Shown here in pieces: positions 44,095-54,347 of a stretch of DNA of 64,000 nucleotides (the first letter of the stretch is position 1; every line of letters starts with the position of its first letter). The translations under genes and the position numbers were made by a program. Under the pieces are notes generated by a model. That model made no database searches. It had not been told where the DNA came from and saw only the letters and a list, made by a program, of their open reading frames with translations. Source of the DNA: Mytilinidion resinicola (taxonomy: Eukaryota > Ascomycota > Dothideomycetes > Mytilinidiales > Mytilinidiaceae); NCBI RefSeq assembly GCF_010093595.1, contig NW_022985473.1, positions 1 through 64,000 of the forward strand. The letters run 5' to 3'.

Positions 44095-44647
44095 ACTTGA
44101 ACACAGTGACGGAACCACCATCCAGGGTCTTTTTTCCTCATATTCTTCCAGTGTTCTTTTCATTTGGCTTGCCATTTTTCCTAACTCGCTTTACTATTTC
44201 AAGATTTCGTCTATGTGGACTATAATCCATAGAACTTAATCGTGCGCCCTTCCAAGTATGTTACACATTAATCAAATCTTGTTTCGGCCGGAAACTCCTC
44301 GCTCAACTTTATTGGTGATTTCGTTTGCTACTAATATATATATATGACTACCCTGAACTCACGCCAGCCTTTAAACATCTCCATCGCGGTTCCGAGGCTC
44401 GATATACAACTCAAAACCCAAACCCTCAACCCCAACACCGCCTCAACATCGACTACGGAGCAGGCATACCATTCCTCTTCACACTGCCCCCAGCCGCTGG
44501 AACAACCGGTCGCGCACTCGTACAATCAATTGAATTCGGATTACTTGGCCCACCTTCCACTCCAAGCAGCTGCATCTTCCGCCACCTACCCCACGTTAGC
44601 GTTCTTCCTCACAGTGATACTACCGTATTACATTGTAAGAAATCAAT
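44095..44647. other. Intergenic, convergent 3' ends
   Basis: About 550 bp between the converging genes. It contains a short (AT)n run at 44333-44344. Pyrimidine-rich frames on the plus strand have no recognised motif. Confidence 0.5.
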
Positions 44648-45552
44648 TCACGCTGTCGTAAACACAATAGCCCAGCCCACCTTATCCACCGTAAACAGGT
44701 CAGACAACGGCGCCATGTTCGCATCCTGGATAATCCTCTTATCCGAGTTTAGCTGGAACTCCGCTGTATCTGTCACGACCTGTCCGTAGTATGTGACGTC
44801 CCACTGGCCAGGTGTGGCGTCGAAGCGTGCGCCTGCATGAGAGGGGTCGACGAAGAATTGCTTTGCGGTGCTGTGGGTGCCGAGGAGGGCGACGAAGTGG
44901 AGTGCCAAGAAGCCTTTGGTGGTGAACTTGATTAAAATGGCTTCTGCGGTTTGGGTGTGGCCGGGAAGGACGCCTTCGGGGGCGGCGGTGGTGGAGTCGG
45001 TGCGGCGGATGAAGGTTTGGGCGACTAGGCCGAGGAGACAGGTCATGATTGAGTGGGCTGGGGGTGTTAGTGAGATCGACTGTGGAGATTCGGAGGGAGA
45101 GTGGAGAGATAGACAATTTGGAGATAGGATCGAAGGCTTACAAGCTGCAAAGAATATCATGTCCGCGGTGCCAGCTTCGTACTTAGCAGCCAGGGCAGCA
45201 AGCTGTTGGCTAATGTCGGCGAGGCTATTGTTTTTGGTTCTTTCATATTCGTTTCCGGGGATCAAAGATCCATCGCAGCCTCCATCACCGGGAAAGCAGT
45301 CATGAAACCCTGCTCGGATTGCTGCGAGAGCGTCATCGGTGCAAGGTAGCGCGAACGTGCCGGCGAACATGATACTGAGCTACGTAGATATAATTTTCGA
45401 TACCGCCGGGCAAGCGGCTTGTCACACGAAGAGAGAGGAGATGCTATGCTTCGCAGAAGTGATGATACGGCTAGGGTCCGCAGGACAGGAAAGGAAAAGG
45501 CTGCGACGGTGGAGGCGAAAGAGATGAGGTAGATAGCATACGAAGCATGCAT
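44648..45552 (-). CDS. Secreted class II-type haem peroxidase-like protein
   Basis: Three exons fit: 45469-45552, 45142-45379 and 44648-45057; 732 nt, 243 aa. Residues 1-20 (MHASYAIYLISFASTVAAFS) are a signal peptide. Distal haem motif AIRAGFHDCFPGDGGCDGSL has the Arg (about 50), His (54) and Asp (55) of plant-type peroxidases; DMIFFAASHSIMTC is restored by intron 2. TDSTTAAPEGVLPG and the proximal-His motif FVALLGTHSTAKQF (His about 169) follow. The family reduces H2O2 and oxidises organic substrates outside the cell. Odd points: the usual CPxGP after the second helix reads CLLGL, a Gly is replaced in FIRRTDS, and the C-terminal part is short, lacking the final Cys region. The first splice (GTATCA donor) is the weakest. 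It may be a diverged or failing gene. Confidence 0.78.
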
Positions 45553-46770
45553 CTTGATTGAATACCTAATGAAATAGCGCAGCTATCTGCTTTGATATCG
45601 AATAAGCCAGGAAAAAACCTTGACCTTGATGAGGAAAAAGATTGTCAAAGGTGAAAATCTTCCGCTTGATATTTCCGAATCACTTTCCCATCGCCGCCAA
45701 ACAAAGCCATCGAGGAAAGAAATAGTGACGGGCGATAAGTGAGAGATGCATAATGTGTAGTGGAGTGTATGATTGGGCTCCGATTGGTCTAGAAGGTAGA
45801 CCCTAAGGTCAAGCCTAGTGGCTCAACATAACAGGCGCAACCGACGTGCATATTCAGACGCCTCTCACATTCTTTGGCAGATTTAAAAGCACGACGATGG
45901 CGTGGCTTGCTTATACGACTCGAAAGTCGTATTACTAATTAGTCCAGGACTCCAGGTACCGTAAGCCGTCAATGCCATTCTATACAAAGCCAGTACAGCT
46001 ATCTAACTCGAATAATTTGTATCCCTAGCGACAGACCCTGTCGGGCCACGGGAAATGTAGCCATTCAGGAACCATTTAAACCCTGTATGATCAATGGCGA
46101 GTCCGGAGGGAGACTTGAGGACCCGAAGTTGGTTTCTAGGTGCCGTAATACGGAGAGGATGGATGGCAAATCGAAAAATACAAGGAGTAAAAGAGAGGAA
46201 CTCCAGATTTAAACTCGAGGGCTATGCGAAGATCGCCTCGTGCAAAGTTGCTGTACCAATAAGCCTCTGCAGATACAAGGCAGGATCCCGAGCGATCCAT
46301 CCGCTCAAACTCCTGTGGTTCTCCCGGTAAGAGACTCAGGTATAGGGTATCAACATCTCTGGCCAAGCTTTGAAAGCTCTCATCTTGTTGGATTCGCACA
46401 TGGAACTAGATGTCGAGAAGGGGGAGCCCTGCGAGAATTAACGTAGGTTAGCTAAATGCTCACCCAAAGCAAGTTCCATTCTTTGTCCGACATCACCTTC
46501 GATAGAGCTCGGTTGCCCAAGCATAGCCTTTAACCAAGTTCCATTTTTGACACGGCATTTGTGCGGCGTGATGTTAGTGTTGACTTTCCCTTCGAAGGCT
46601 CGGCGTTTTGAAATAAACGAGCCGACCCGGCCAATCACATCGCACCATTACGTACATACTTCTAAAACCGTCGACGTGGTTGTTGTAGTTCACGAGTACA
46701 GAACGAGAATGGTAAGAGACTCGGCGATGGAAACATTATTCTGCGAAATGTAGATGCAGCCGAGCCCGAT
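45553..46770. other. Intergenic, no gene seen
   Basis: About 1.2 kb upstream of the peroxidase (minus) and of the Gal80-like gene (plus). Short frames at 46094-46400 on both strands mirror each other and show no motif. Confidence 0.45.
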
Positions 46771-46830
46771 CTGACCGCTTTCTGACCGCTTTCTGACAAC
46801 TCGATTCCATTCTGACAGTTTTCTGACACC
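46771..46830 (+). promoter_or_regulatory. Five closely spaced TTCTGAC motifs
   Basis: CTGAC(C/A) recurs at about 46771, 46782, 46793, 46812 and 46823, mostly as TTCTGAC, at 11-19 bp spacing, 190-250 bp before the ATG at 47023. With the TATAAA at 46905-46910 it forms a plausible promoter with clustered factor sites. Confidence 0.45.
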
Positions 46831-47022
46831 CAGGACGGACTAGGGGGAATGATCAAGCCGAGTTCTTAGTAAAGCGAATTGAGAGGGAGCGGTCAGCGCT
46901 TGTGTATAAAGAAGGAATATATATTCGAGAATCTTAAAGTTCCATATCATCAACGCGAATAAACCTGCCATCAGAACGTACCCAGCTCAAACCTTACCCC
47001 AGAAATCATCGCTCCGACCACC

Positions 47023-48187
47023 ATGTCCAACTCCAATCCCATCCACATTGGCATCATTGGCCTTTCTAATGGAATATATATGGGCGGGTAATAAACAAAT
47101 CCGCATCACCTCTAGTCCCTTCTCACCACTGACACTCCTCAGCTCATGGGCCGGCGCCGCCCACCACCCTTACCTCACCACCTCGCCCTACTACAAAATC
47201 ACGGCCCTTCAGAACAGCTCCATCGAGTCCGCCAAAGCCGCGGCGTCCACCTTCGGCCTCAACGACGTCGCATGTTATGGCGACCCCGAGTCTATCGCTA
47301 AAGATCCAGACGTCGATTTAGTCGCCGTTTCCGTCAAAGTCCCAGAGCACTACAAGCTCATTGAGCCGGCCCTCTGCGCTGGGAAGGACGTATTCAGCGA
47401 ATGGCCGCTAGCCGCCAATCTCGCCGACGCGGAGGCGTTGACGAAACTCGCGGCGGAGATGAAGGTGAAGACGATGGTCGGGCTGCAAGGGCGGCAGTCG
47501 CCAGCGGTGCGCAAGGCGAAGGAAATGATTGCGGCAGGGGAGCTGGGCGATATCCTCGGGAGTTCCATGTCGGGAACGTGGATGGTGCAAGGCGACATGA
47601 TTCCGGATTTCTTTGAGTACGGATTGGATATCAACGCCGGGGTGAATATGTTGACTGTTTTGGTTGGCCATGCAATCGATTCGTTTTGCTATGTCTTAGG
47701 CGAGTTCGAGGCGGTGCAAGCCGCGCTCATCAACAATCGGCCGCAGATGAGGTTGGTCGACGGGGAGGGAAAGGTGATCAAGACGGTTGAGAAGACGATC
47801 CATGATCGGATATCCGTGGTGGGGAAATTGAAGAACGGGGGCGTGGGTACAGTGGTGTATCAGACCGAGAAGTCGAATACTGGTAAGCCGTTCTACTGGG
47901 AAATTAATGGCACAAAGGGAAGTTTGGTGTTGGAGTGCCAGGATGGAAGCATTCAGATGATACCGCCTACTCTGAAGTTTGCGTCTCGAGAGCCGGACGC
48001 GGAGTTGAAAAATGTCGAGCTCGAGGACGGGAGCGCAATCTCCTACAACGTGGGTAGGCAGTACGATGCGTTTGCTGGCAAGGAGAATGGCTCTTTCGCG
48101 ACGTTCGAGGATGCTCTGATCAGACATCGCATGATCGATGCCATTTATAAAAGCGACAAGAACGGCACGAGAGAGTCCTACGTTTGA
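47023..48187 (+). CDS. Gal80-like Gfo/Idh/MocA oxidoreductase
   Basis: Two exons, 47023-47087 and 47143-48187 (intron GTAATA...CTCAG, 55 nt), 1110 nt, 369 aa. The spliced N-terminus IHIGIIGLSNGIYMGGSWAG forms the Rossmann NAD(P)-binding loop; YYKITALQNSSIESAKAAAS and AVSVKVPEHYKLI complete the nucleotide-binding half. The canonical EKP motif is EWPLA (about residue 108), the form seen in Gal80 and related proteins where the catalytic Lys is replaced. The C-terminal half is the alpha/beta domain with GLDINAGVNMLTVLVGH and WEINGTKGSLVL. Gal80 itself represses galactose genes; related fungal proteins are annotated as oxidoreductases, so the substrate and catalytic status are uncertain. TATAAA lies about 115 bp upstream of the ATG. 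Confidence 0.88.
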
Positions 48188-48252
48188 TCAGAGATCTCGA
48201 CAAGATGTCTAGCATACATGTAGCTACTTATTTCGTCAGATACGTGTAGCTT

Positions 48253-48588
48253 TCAATATGAATTGGCTCCTCCATTCCATCTTTTAGGCATAGTGTAAAT
48301 AATAGATAGAAACCTCAGTGTTATTGCATTATAAACTGTGAATACTCCTTGTCGCCACGAGGCCACGTTCAAATTTAGTCCCAGACCGGACCGATCGTCA
48401 CTTATGCACTGCCCCAGCTTCAATTTTCGTCGCTCGATGTCACTGCCAGGAGTAGCTCTATTGTCTGGTAGCTGATCAGTCAGAATGCTATTCCACTGCC
48501 CCAACCTTGACAGCATATCCTGTTCGTAATTTTCGATGTACCCCGATATCTTTCGCATTGGGAGCGGCTCTTGCTCGTTCGATAGCAC
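48253..48588 (-). pseudogene. Possible gene fragment, unknown
   Basis: A 111-codon minus frame with protein-like composition (MRKISGYIENYEQDMLSRLG, DIERRKLKLGQCISDDRSG) lies between the Gal80-like gene and the conserved membrane-protein gene. It has no similarity I recognise. An acceptor-like CTTATAG precedes it, so it could be a terminal exon or a remnant. Low confidence. Confidence 0.3.
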
Positions 48589-48658
48589 TATAAGGATCAG
48601 CCTGGCTAGCAGGTGGCTGGTTAGTCAAAAGGTAGACTGATTTCCACTCTCTATGTTG

Positions 48659-51600
48659 TTACTCCAACCAAGCCTGTGCCCATCCAACTGACAGCGCAGC
48701 CAAAGTCATCAGCCATCCAGCGACTCCGAAAGCTCCCTGCACGTCATTATCCTTTTTGATAACCCACACGATTGCAAAGACCATGCTCCCAATAATGAAG
48801 AATGTCATGATCAGCGTCCATACGCGATCTGCGAGAAAACCCTCGACCAGGTTGATGCCCCAGCCGACGCCGAAGTCAAGGCGAGCGCGACGTTTCGGCG
48901 AGCGGAGATACGTTATCAGCTCGCCATCGTAGTCTTCGGGGTGCTTGAACAGATGTAGTAGATATTTACTGCCGACCGGCGGCACAAGATCAACGGGCTC
49001 GAAATCATAGTCGGACTTTTGGGAAGGCATATCCGGACATTTTCGTATATCTGCGAAGCGGTTTCGATGTATTTCGAACTGGAGGAAGGAGTGTTAGCTG
49101 GGCGCCAGAGAGAGGACGATGCAGTCTCAGGGAGCTATTACGAAACCACTTACCTGTACGAAGTCAATTGTGATCAGCCCCCGCAACTTCAGTACTCTAA
49201 ACAATTTCCTGTTCAGGTTCCCGTAATGCTCTCTCAAAGCTAGAGCGAAATCCTTATCTGATTTGATCCGAGCAGGGTTGACGTCGAGATGAACAATCTT
49301 CGGCGTATATCTTCCTTCGTTGGCGCACGTCAGAAGCCATTGAGGGTCAGGATAGGAAGCGATTCGAACGCTGAAGGGATTGCTGCTCCGCAGCATCGTA
49401 GGGCTGTATCTTGATGGATCGCCCTGTCCCCAGGATTGGGAGCCGTCATAGGTGGATTGAGGAGTTGCCAGTGTGGATGCCGTGCTTAAAGAGCTGAAGA
49501 CGCTAGACATAGTCGAGCTCGTGCTACTTCTTCCTGGAGCACTCGGAGCATGTGTTCGCGGTCGGTTAAGAAAAGCTTCTAGTAAACGTGCAGCGCCTCG
49601 ACGTTTCTCGATGAAGTCGTCATACAACTGTTCTCCACAGGACTGATATCTATGTCAGGTCGAGGAATCAGTTTTCGAGGGATGATTGAAACTTACACAA
49701 GTCCATCTCACGCGGACATGATCCCGCGGGACAGGAGGCTCACTGCCGTACGTATCTTGCAGGAAACTGATCCCCTCGAACAGCTTGGAAGTCAACGCGG
49801 TAGAGGCGAGAGAAATAAAGGTCATGATTGGACTGCGAGATTGGCTTGACGGCTGTCGAAGCTCAAGATCCGGGGGAAGAGCGATCTCTCCTACGTCATC
49901 GCCTATCTCTGGTGGTTGTACATTCAATTGAATGCCAGAGCTTTCCACGACGTTGTCGTCGGAATAGTTGTCTTTCAACACTCTCTCGAGTGCCGATCGC
50001 AGCTCTTGTGCTTCGTCCACATGAGGATGGACGGGGGAGACTGTCCGTGGTGTGCGATCTTGCTCACGTCCTATCACGGAGCCCCTTTCGCTCTGTGCTG
50101 AGCGCGGAGTATGTCTATTCGATAAAGTAGCCGGCGACGCATTTGCGGAGTGATGTCGTGGGACGTCCGTGGTTTGTAATCTCAAACGTTTCTTTTCCTT
50201 TCGATTTTGAGACGGAATTTCCAAGGAGGGATGGCGAACGATGGTGCCTTTGGGACTCCTGCGAGATATCTGAATAGGGTGGTGCCATGTGCTGATGTCT
50301 GCCGGCGGCTCATCAAACGACTGGCCGCCAAAGGCATGCTGGTAATTGAATTCTTTGGGTTTTGCGTCAGTCTTAAATTGGTCAGCCTGCAGAGGTGTAG
50401 TTAATGCCCAGCTCAGGTTCCTTGGAGACCGGCGTTTAACAGACTTCTTGGCATGTGAACGATTTAGAGGACTAGAAGTGTTTTTACTGCGTTCGCTATG
50501 TTTGACTCGTTTGACCGGGCCTACAACAGATAGTCCTCTAGTTGGTGTGGGAACTACACTTGAGATGGAAGCGGAACGAGTCGGTAGTCTCGACGTTGCT
50601 GATGAAATTGGCTCTGTGTCGGTTGCGTCGTCGTCTACTTCTTCCCAAGGGCTACTGGGCCGCCTAATATCAGAGATTAATGTTTCGGCATCGCTGAAAG
50701 AGTCATCTCCAATTGATAGTCGGCTTGATGCTACGCTACGAGTTTGAGTGAGCCACCTGGGAACCGCGGAAAAAGACTGAGGCGCAATCTGAGGAATTGA
50801 CTGCGGTTGAGCCCCAGTAGGCCTTCGGATGCCTATTTCGCTAGACGTTCCGATTTCAAAAACTTCTGTTTTTCTAGCAGGTATTTCTCTAGCATTGCTT
50901 TGCGAGGGCTGGTTTGCGTCGATGGGAACAGCATTGCCATCAAGCTCCACTTGGGGAGTGCTGTCAAGCTCCGGTATTCCTACGCCCTGATGAGCCAAAT
51001 GCACTTCAGCCACCTCATTGCTCTCAGGATTGACGCCTTTCAAAAGCCGTACAACGAATCCTTTCCCGCTCTTCTTGATCCTAGCCTTGATGTCCGAAAG
51101 ACGCTTCGGCTCTTTCGAGGAGGTCGACGCATTTCTATTCAGGGGAATATCCCAATCAGGAACCACCTTTTTCAAAAAGTCCGGCGGAATAGCATCGAGA
51201 TCAGACCAGCCCTGGCGCTCTTGGGGACTCGTTGGCGGGCTCGACTTCTGGGTCCGATATAACGACGAGACGTCATAGCCCAGCCCAGGCAGGGCTTGGG
51301 GGTTCAAGTATAGTTTCCGAGGTGGAGTGTTGCCAGTATTGCCTCCTGCGGCCGTGTCCGACTCATTGTTGTCCGCATTGATGTTGACGACAAGCCGGAA
51401 TTGGCCTGGGTTGCCCTTGTCTTCTTGAAGCGTGAGCGTGAACGGCACGCCGTCTTCCTTCTCGGTTGCAGAAGGCGCAGGATAAGAAGCTGGGTCTTTC
51501 TCGAGGATAGGTCTGATGGGCTGGTGCGCAATGTCTACTTGCTCGTTCGCGGTGGAGGGAGGGCTTAAGGGGGACGTAAAAGTGGCCTACAAGCGTCAAT

Positions 51601-51759
51601 CAGCAGGACACAAGGAGCGCATCTGGAGGGAGTATGGAGGGGCGCACGGAAAGCTTCATGCGCTCGCAAGGCTCAACACTTACCATAGCGGCAGGACCGG
51701 CGCCCAAAACATTAGGCACACCTGCAGAGATGCCGATGTCGAATAGCAAAGGACCAGTA
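48659..51759 (-). CDS. Conserved fungal protein, RWTCxCG..YDDF motif, two C-terminal TM helices
   Basis: Exons: up to 51759 down to 51684, then 49697-51586, 49154-49642 and 48659-49078, all joined in frame with GTAAGT donors. The first resolved exon reads LFDIGISAGVPNVLGAGPAA; the true ATG must be in an upstream exon I could not place, so the 5' end is partial. The large exon is disordered (630 codons), with polar, Ser-rich sequence and ALTSKLFEGISFLQDTYG near its end. Splicing then creates RVRWTCSCGEQLYDDFIEKR, a hallmark of a conserved but uncharacterised ascomycete family, followed by SYPDPQWLLTCANEGRYTPK, FEIHRNRFADIRKCPDMP and PPVGSKYLLHLFKHPEDY. The C-terminus has two hydrophobic helices (VWTLIMTFFIIGSMVFAIVW and AGWLMTLAALSVGWA). 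Probably membrane-attached; function unknown. Confidence 0.8.
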
Positions 51760-52350
51760 CTGCAGCCTCGCGGCGTGGAGCTGCCATTGCGTCTTTATCG
51801 AGTCTCCAGGCTGCAGTGTGCCACAAGGTCAGTCTCTACTCAGCCACGCGCGGGGACGATCAGTCGAAGCTTGGGGGCGGAGCAGCTGCATGATGACAGA
51901 CAGGCATTGCTTTTTGGTGATAGCGGCGGTGGTGTTCTGGCCGAGATCACGCTTCAGCAAGCATCACCAAACAGCGTCAAGAACACTTTTCCTTAGAAGA
52001 AAGCAATATTCACATCTGGGATCTGAGATCTGGGACAAAGGAACAACAATTGGATACAGTTCAGAAGTCTATCATCGAGGTGTTGGACGCATCACGTGAC
52101 TAACTAAGCCCCTTTCCTGCGATATCACCATTCTGTCTCCACGTTTCTGATCTCATGGAGTTCAGTCTTAATATTACTCGCCACCCCTCTATCTAAGTTG
52201 CAGGGGAGACTTTCATATAATTCCATATCCGCAAGCACATCAGTTAAGTCTTGAGAATTGTGATTCACTCAATTCTACGCTTTTTAGTTTATCTATGTAC
52301 TTAAGTAACCACCCAGCGTTCTCATCCTTTGCGATTAAGCCCACCATACA
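51760..52350. other. Intergenic, may hold the 5' exon of the preceding gene
   Basis: About 590 bp. Minus-strand ATGs at roughly 51885-51910 could start the upstream gene, but no splice joins the frame convincingly. AT-richer to the right, where the 3' flank of the D-lactate dehydrogenase gene lies. Confidence 0.4.
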
Positions 52351-53889
52351 TCAGCACTCCCACGTTACGACTTTATCAACGTTCAAAAGCCCCTTTGGGT
52401 CCAACGCCTTCTTGATCATCCTCAGCACATGAATTCCACTCTCTCCTACCTCTTCGACCAACAAATCTCTCAGTTCCAGTCCCACTCCGTGCTCCCCAGT
52501 AATTGTCCCCTCTAGCCTCAACGCCCTTCTTCTGACCTTGTTAAGTAATATCTCCGCTTCACCTCTATCTTTCTCAGCGCAAACAACCGCCGTGTGCACA
52601 TTCCCATCCCCAATATGCCCCATCTGTCCACAAAAGAACCCAGCCCCTCTCATCTCCTCCTCCGTCTCCTCAACGAACTGCGCGAATTTACTCACCGGAA
52701 CAGCCGCATCAGCCGAAAGAAACAGATCCGTCGGATCGTTCTTCATACTCAACAGATTCCGGGCCAAAGCCTTCCGCGCCGCCCACCACGCCTCGACCTG
52801 CTTCTCATCCCCTGAAACCCGGAACTCTTTACAGTCATTTTGGTAGCAAAGCTTCTTCGCTATCTCCGTTTCTTGCACCGCGATCTCGCCCTTCCCCGCA
52901 AACTTCAAAAACAACGTCGGCTTCTCCTCCCAAACCACCCCAGGCATCGCCTTATTCGTAGCCCGCATGCCATTCGCATCCACAAACTCGACCGCCTCTC
53001 CAATCCCCTCTCTCACAATCCCAAGCGCCGCCTGAACCGCCGCCCCTATACTCTCAAACACCGCAATCACCACATGCACATTCTCAGGCACCTTCGCCAG
53101 CCTCAGCACCGCCTCCGTCACCAGCCCCAGCGTGCCCTCCGACCCAATAACCAGCGACTTGAGATCATACCCAGCCACCGACTTCCTCGACCTACCCCCG
53201 GTCCTCACAACCGTCCCATCCGCCAGCACAACCGTGAGGCTCAGGACCCACGCCTTCATCGTGCCATAGCGGTACGCGTTGGTGCCGGAGCAGGACATTG
53301 CGATCTATACGCCCAATCAGCCGCCCACCTCAACCCATCAATCAGCCCACCATCTCCGCTCTCTCTCTCTCTCTCCAAAAAAAAAAAAAAAAAAACCGAG
53401 AACAAGACTCACCATTCCCCCCACCCTGGCCCCGGGCGCCGGATCCACGGGGAAAAACAATCCCTTCCCCTCCCCCTCCTTCAACAATGCATTCATCTCC
53501 ACCCACCCCACCCCCGGCTGCACCCGCACATCCATATCCTCCACGCCCACCTCCAGCACGCGGTCCATGCGCGCAAAGTCCACGCACACGCCCTGCCGGC
53601 TCGCCGCGAGCGCGCCGCCCAGCGACGTGCCGCCCGCGTAGCCGGTCACCGGGATAGAGTACTTGCTGCAGATCTGCAGGATGGCGCTGACGTCGGCGGT
53701 GGAGCTGGGGTACAGGATGGCCCAGGGCGTGGCGGCGGGGGCTGCGGGGGACCAGGGGGTGTGGGAGCGGGCGCGGAGGGCGGCGGGGGCGGTGCAGAGG
53801 GAGGAGGGGGGAAGGAGGGTGGTGAAGGCGTCGAGGGCGAGGGCGTGAGAGGAGGGGATGCTGGGGGGAGGAGAGGGGGTTGTGGTCAT
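52351..53889 (-). CDS. D-lactate dehydrogenase (cytochrome), FAD-linked, Dld1-like
   Basis: Two exons, 53413-53889 (ATG 53889) and 52351-53304; 1431 nt, 476 aa, stop TGA. The PCMH-type FAD-binding half has ILYPSSTADVSAILQ, GYAGGTSLGGAL and, across the splice, GARVGGM-IAMSCSGTNAYRYG. FAD-oxidase C-terminal motifs are GHIGDGNVHTAVV, TITGEHGVGLELR and KKALDPKGLLNVDK. The enzyme oxidises D-lactate to pyruvate, passing electrons to cytochrome c in mitochondria (family knowledge). The N-terminus is shorter than yeast Dld1 and has no clear mitochondrial presequence or membrane helix, so location is uncertain; a relaxed-specificity 2-hydroxyacid dehydrogenase is the alternative. The 108-nt intron holds an A19 run next to a CT repeat. 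The dense C-rich exon 1 is typical of GC-rich fungal coding sequence. Confidence 0.9.
53358..53395 (+). repeat. CT microsatellite and A19 tract inside an intron
   Basis: About eight CT dinucleotides are followed by CC and 19 A residues at 53377-53395, within the intron of the D-lactate dehydrogenase gene (GA and T tracts on its sense strand). The T tract follows the donor and is not the splice-site pyrimidine tract. Confidence 0.85.
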
Positions 53890-54347
53890 GGCTGAGAGTG
53901 GTTTTGTTGGCAGTTAGGTGGATGAGACGGAGCTTGGGAGGGTTGGTGTTTTGGACGTTTGGGGTGGATATGTTTGGTATTGATACTTGTGGTCACAAGA
54001 GCTTGAGGTTGGTAGGTATGGCAAGCTTGGTGTGGGGTAAATATGCAGTGTGAGCTTGGAGAGTCCGAAGATCTGCGGTCCGCATAATTGATGTAAGGTC
54101 TAGTGCAGCAGCCAGCCAATAGCATGCCTTGTAGAAAAGTTGGTTGATGTTGGTTTGGCGGTGTCTAGAGTTCGCTAATGCGTTCTCAAAAAATCCAAAC
54201 TGCAGTGTCTAGCAGACATCAAAGACCCAAACCTTAGCACTGGGAAAACCGGCACATCAGAAGAACGATGAATTCCCAAGAAGACACTTAGCATTTCGCA
54301 CTCACTTATTGCATCTACAACTTTATCTACGGATGTATATACAAGAC
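53890..54347. other. Intergenic: promoter of Dld1-like gene and 3' end of transporter
   Basis: About 460 bp with no coding pattern; the right-hand part is AT-richer. Confidence 0.5.

Noticed and set aside
53338..53895. Long plus-strand frames (His/Arg/Pro-rich) opposite the D-lactate dehydrogenase
   Set aside because: Antisense shadows of a C-rich coding exon; unnatural composition and no motif.
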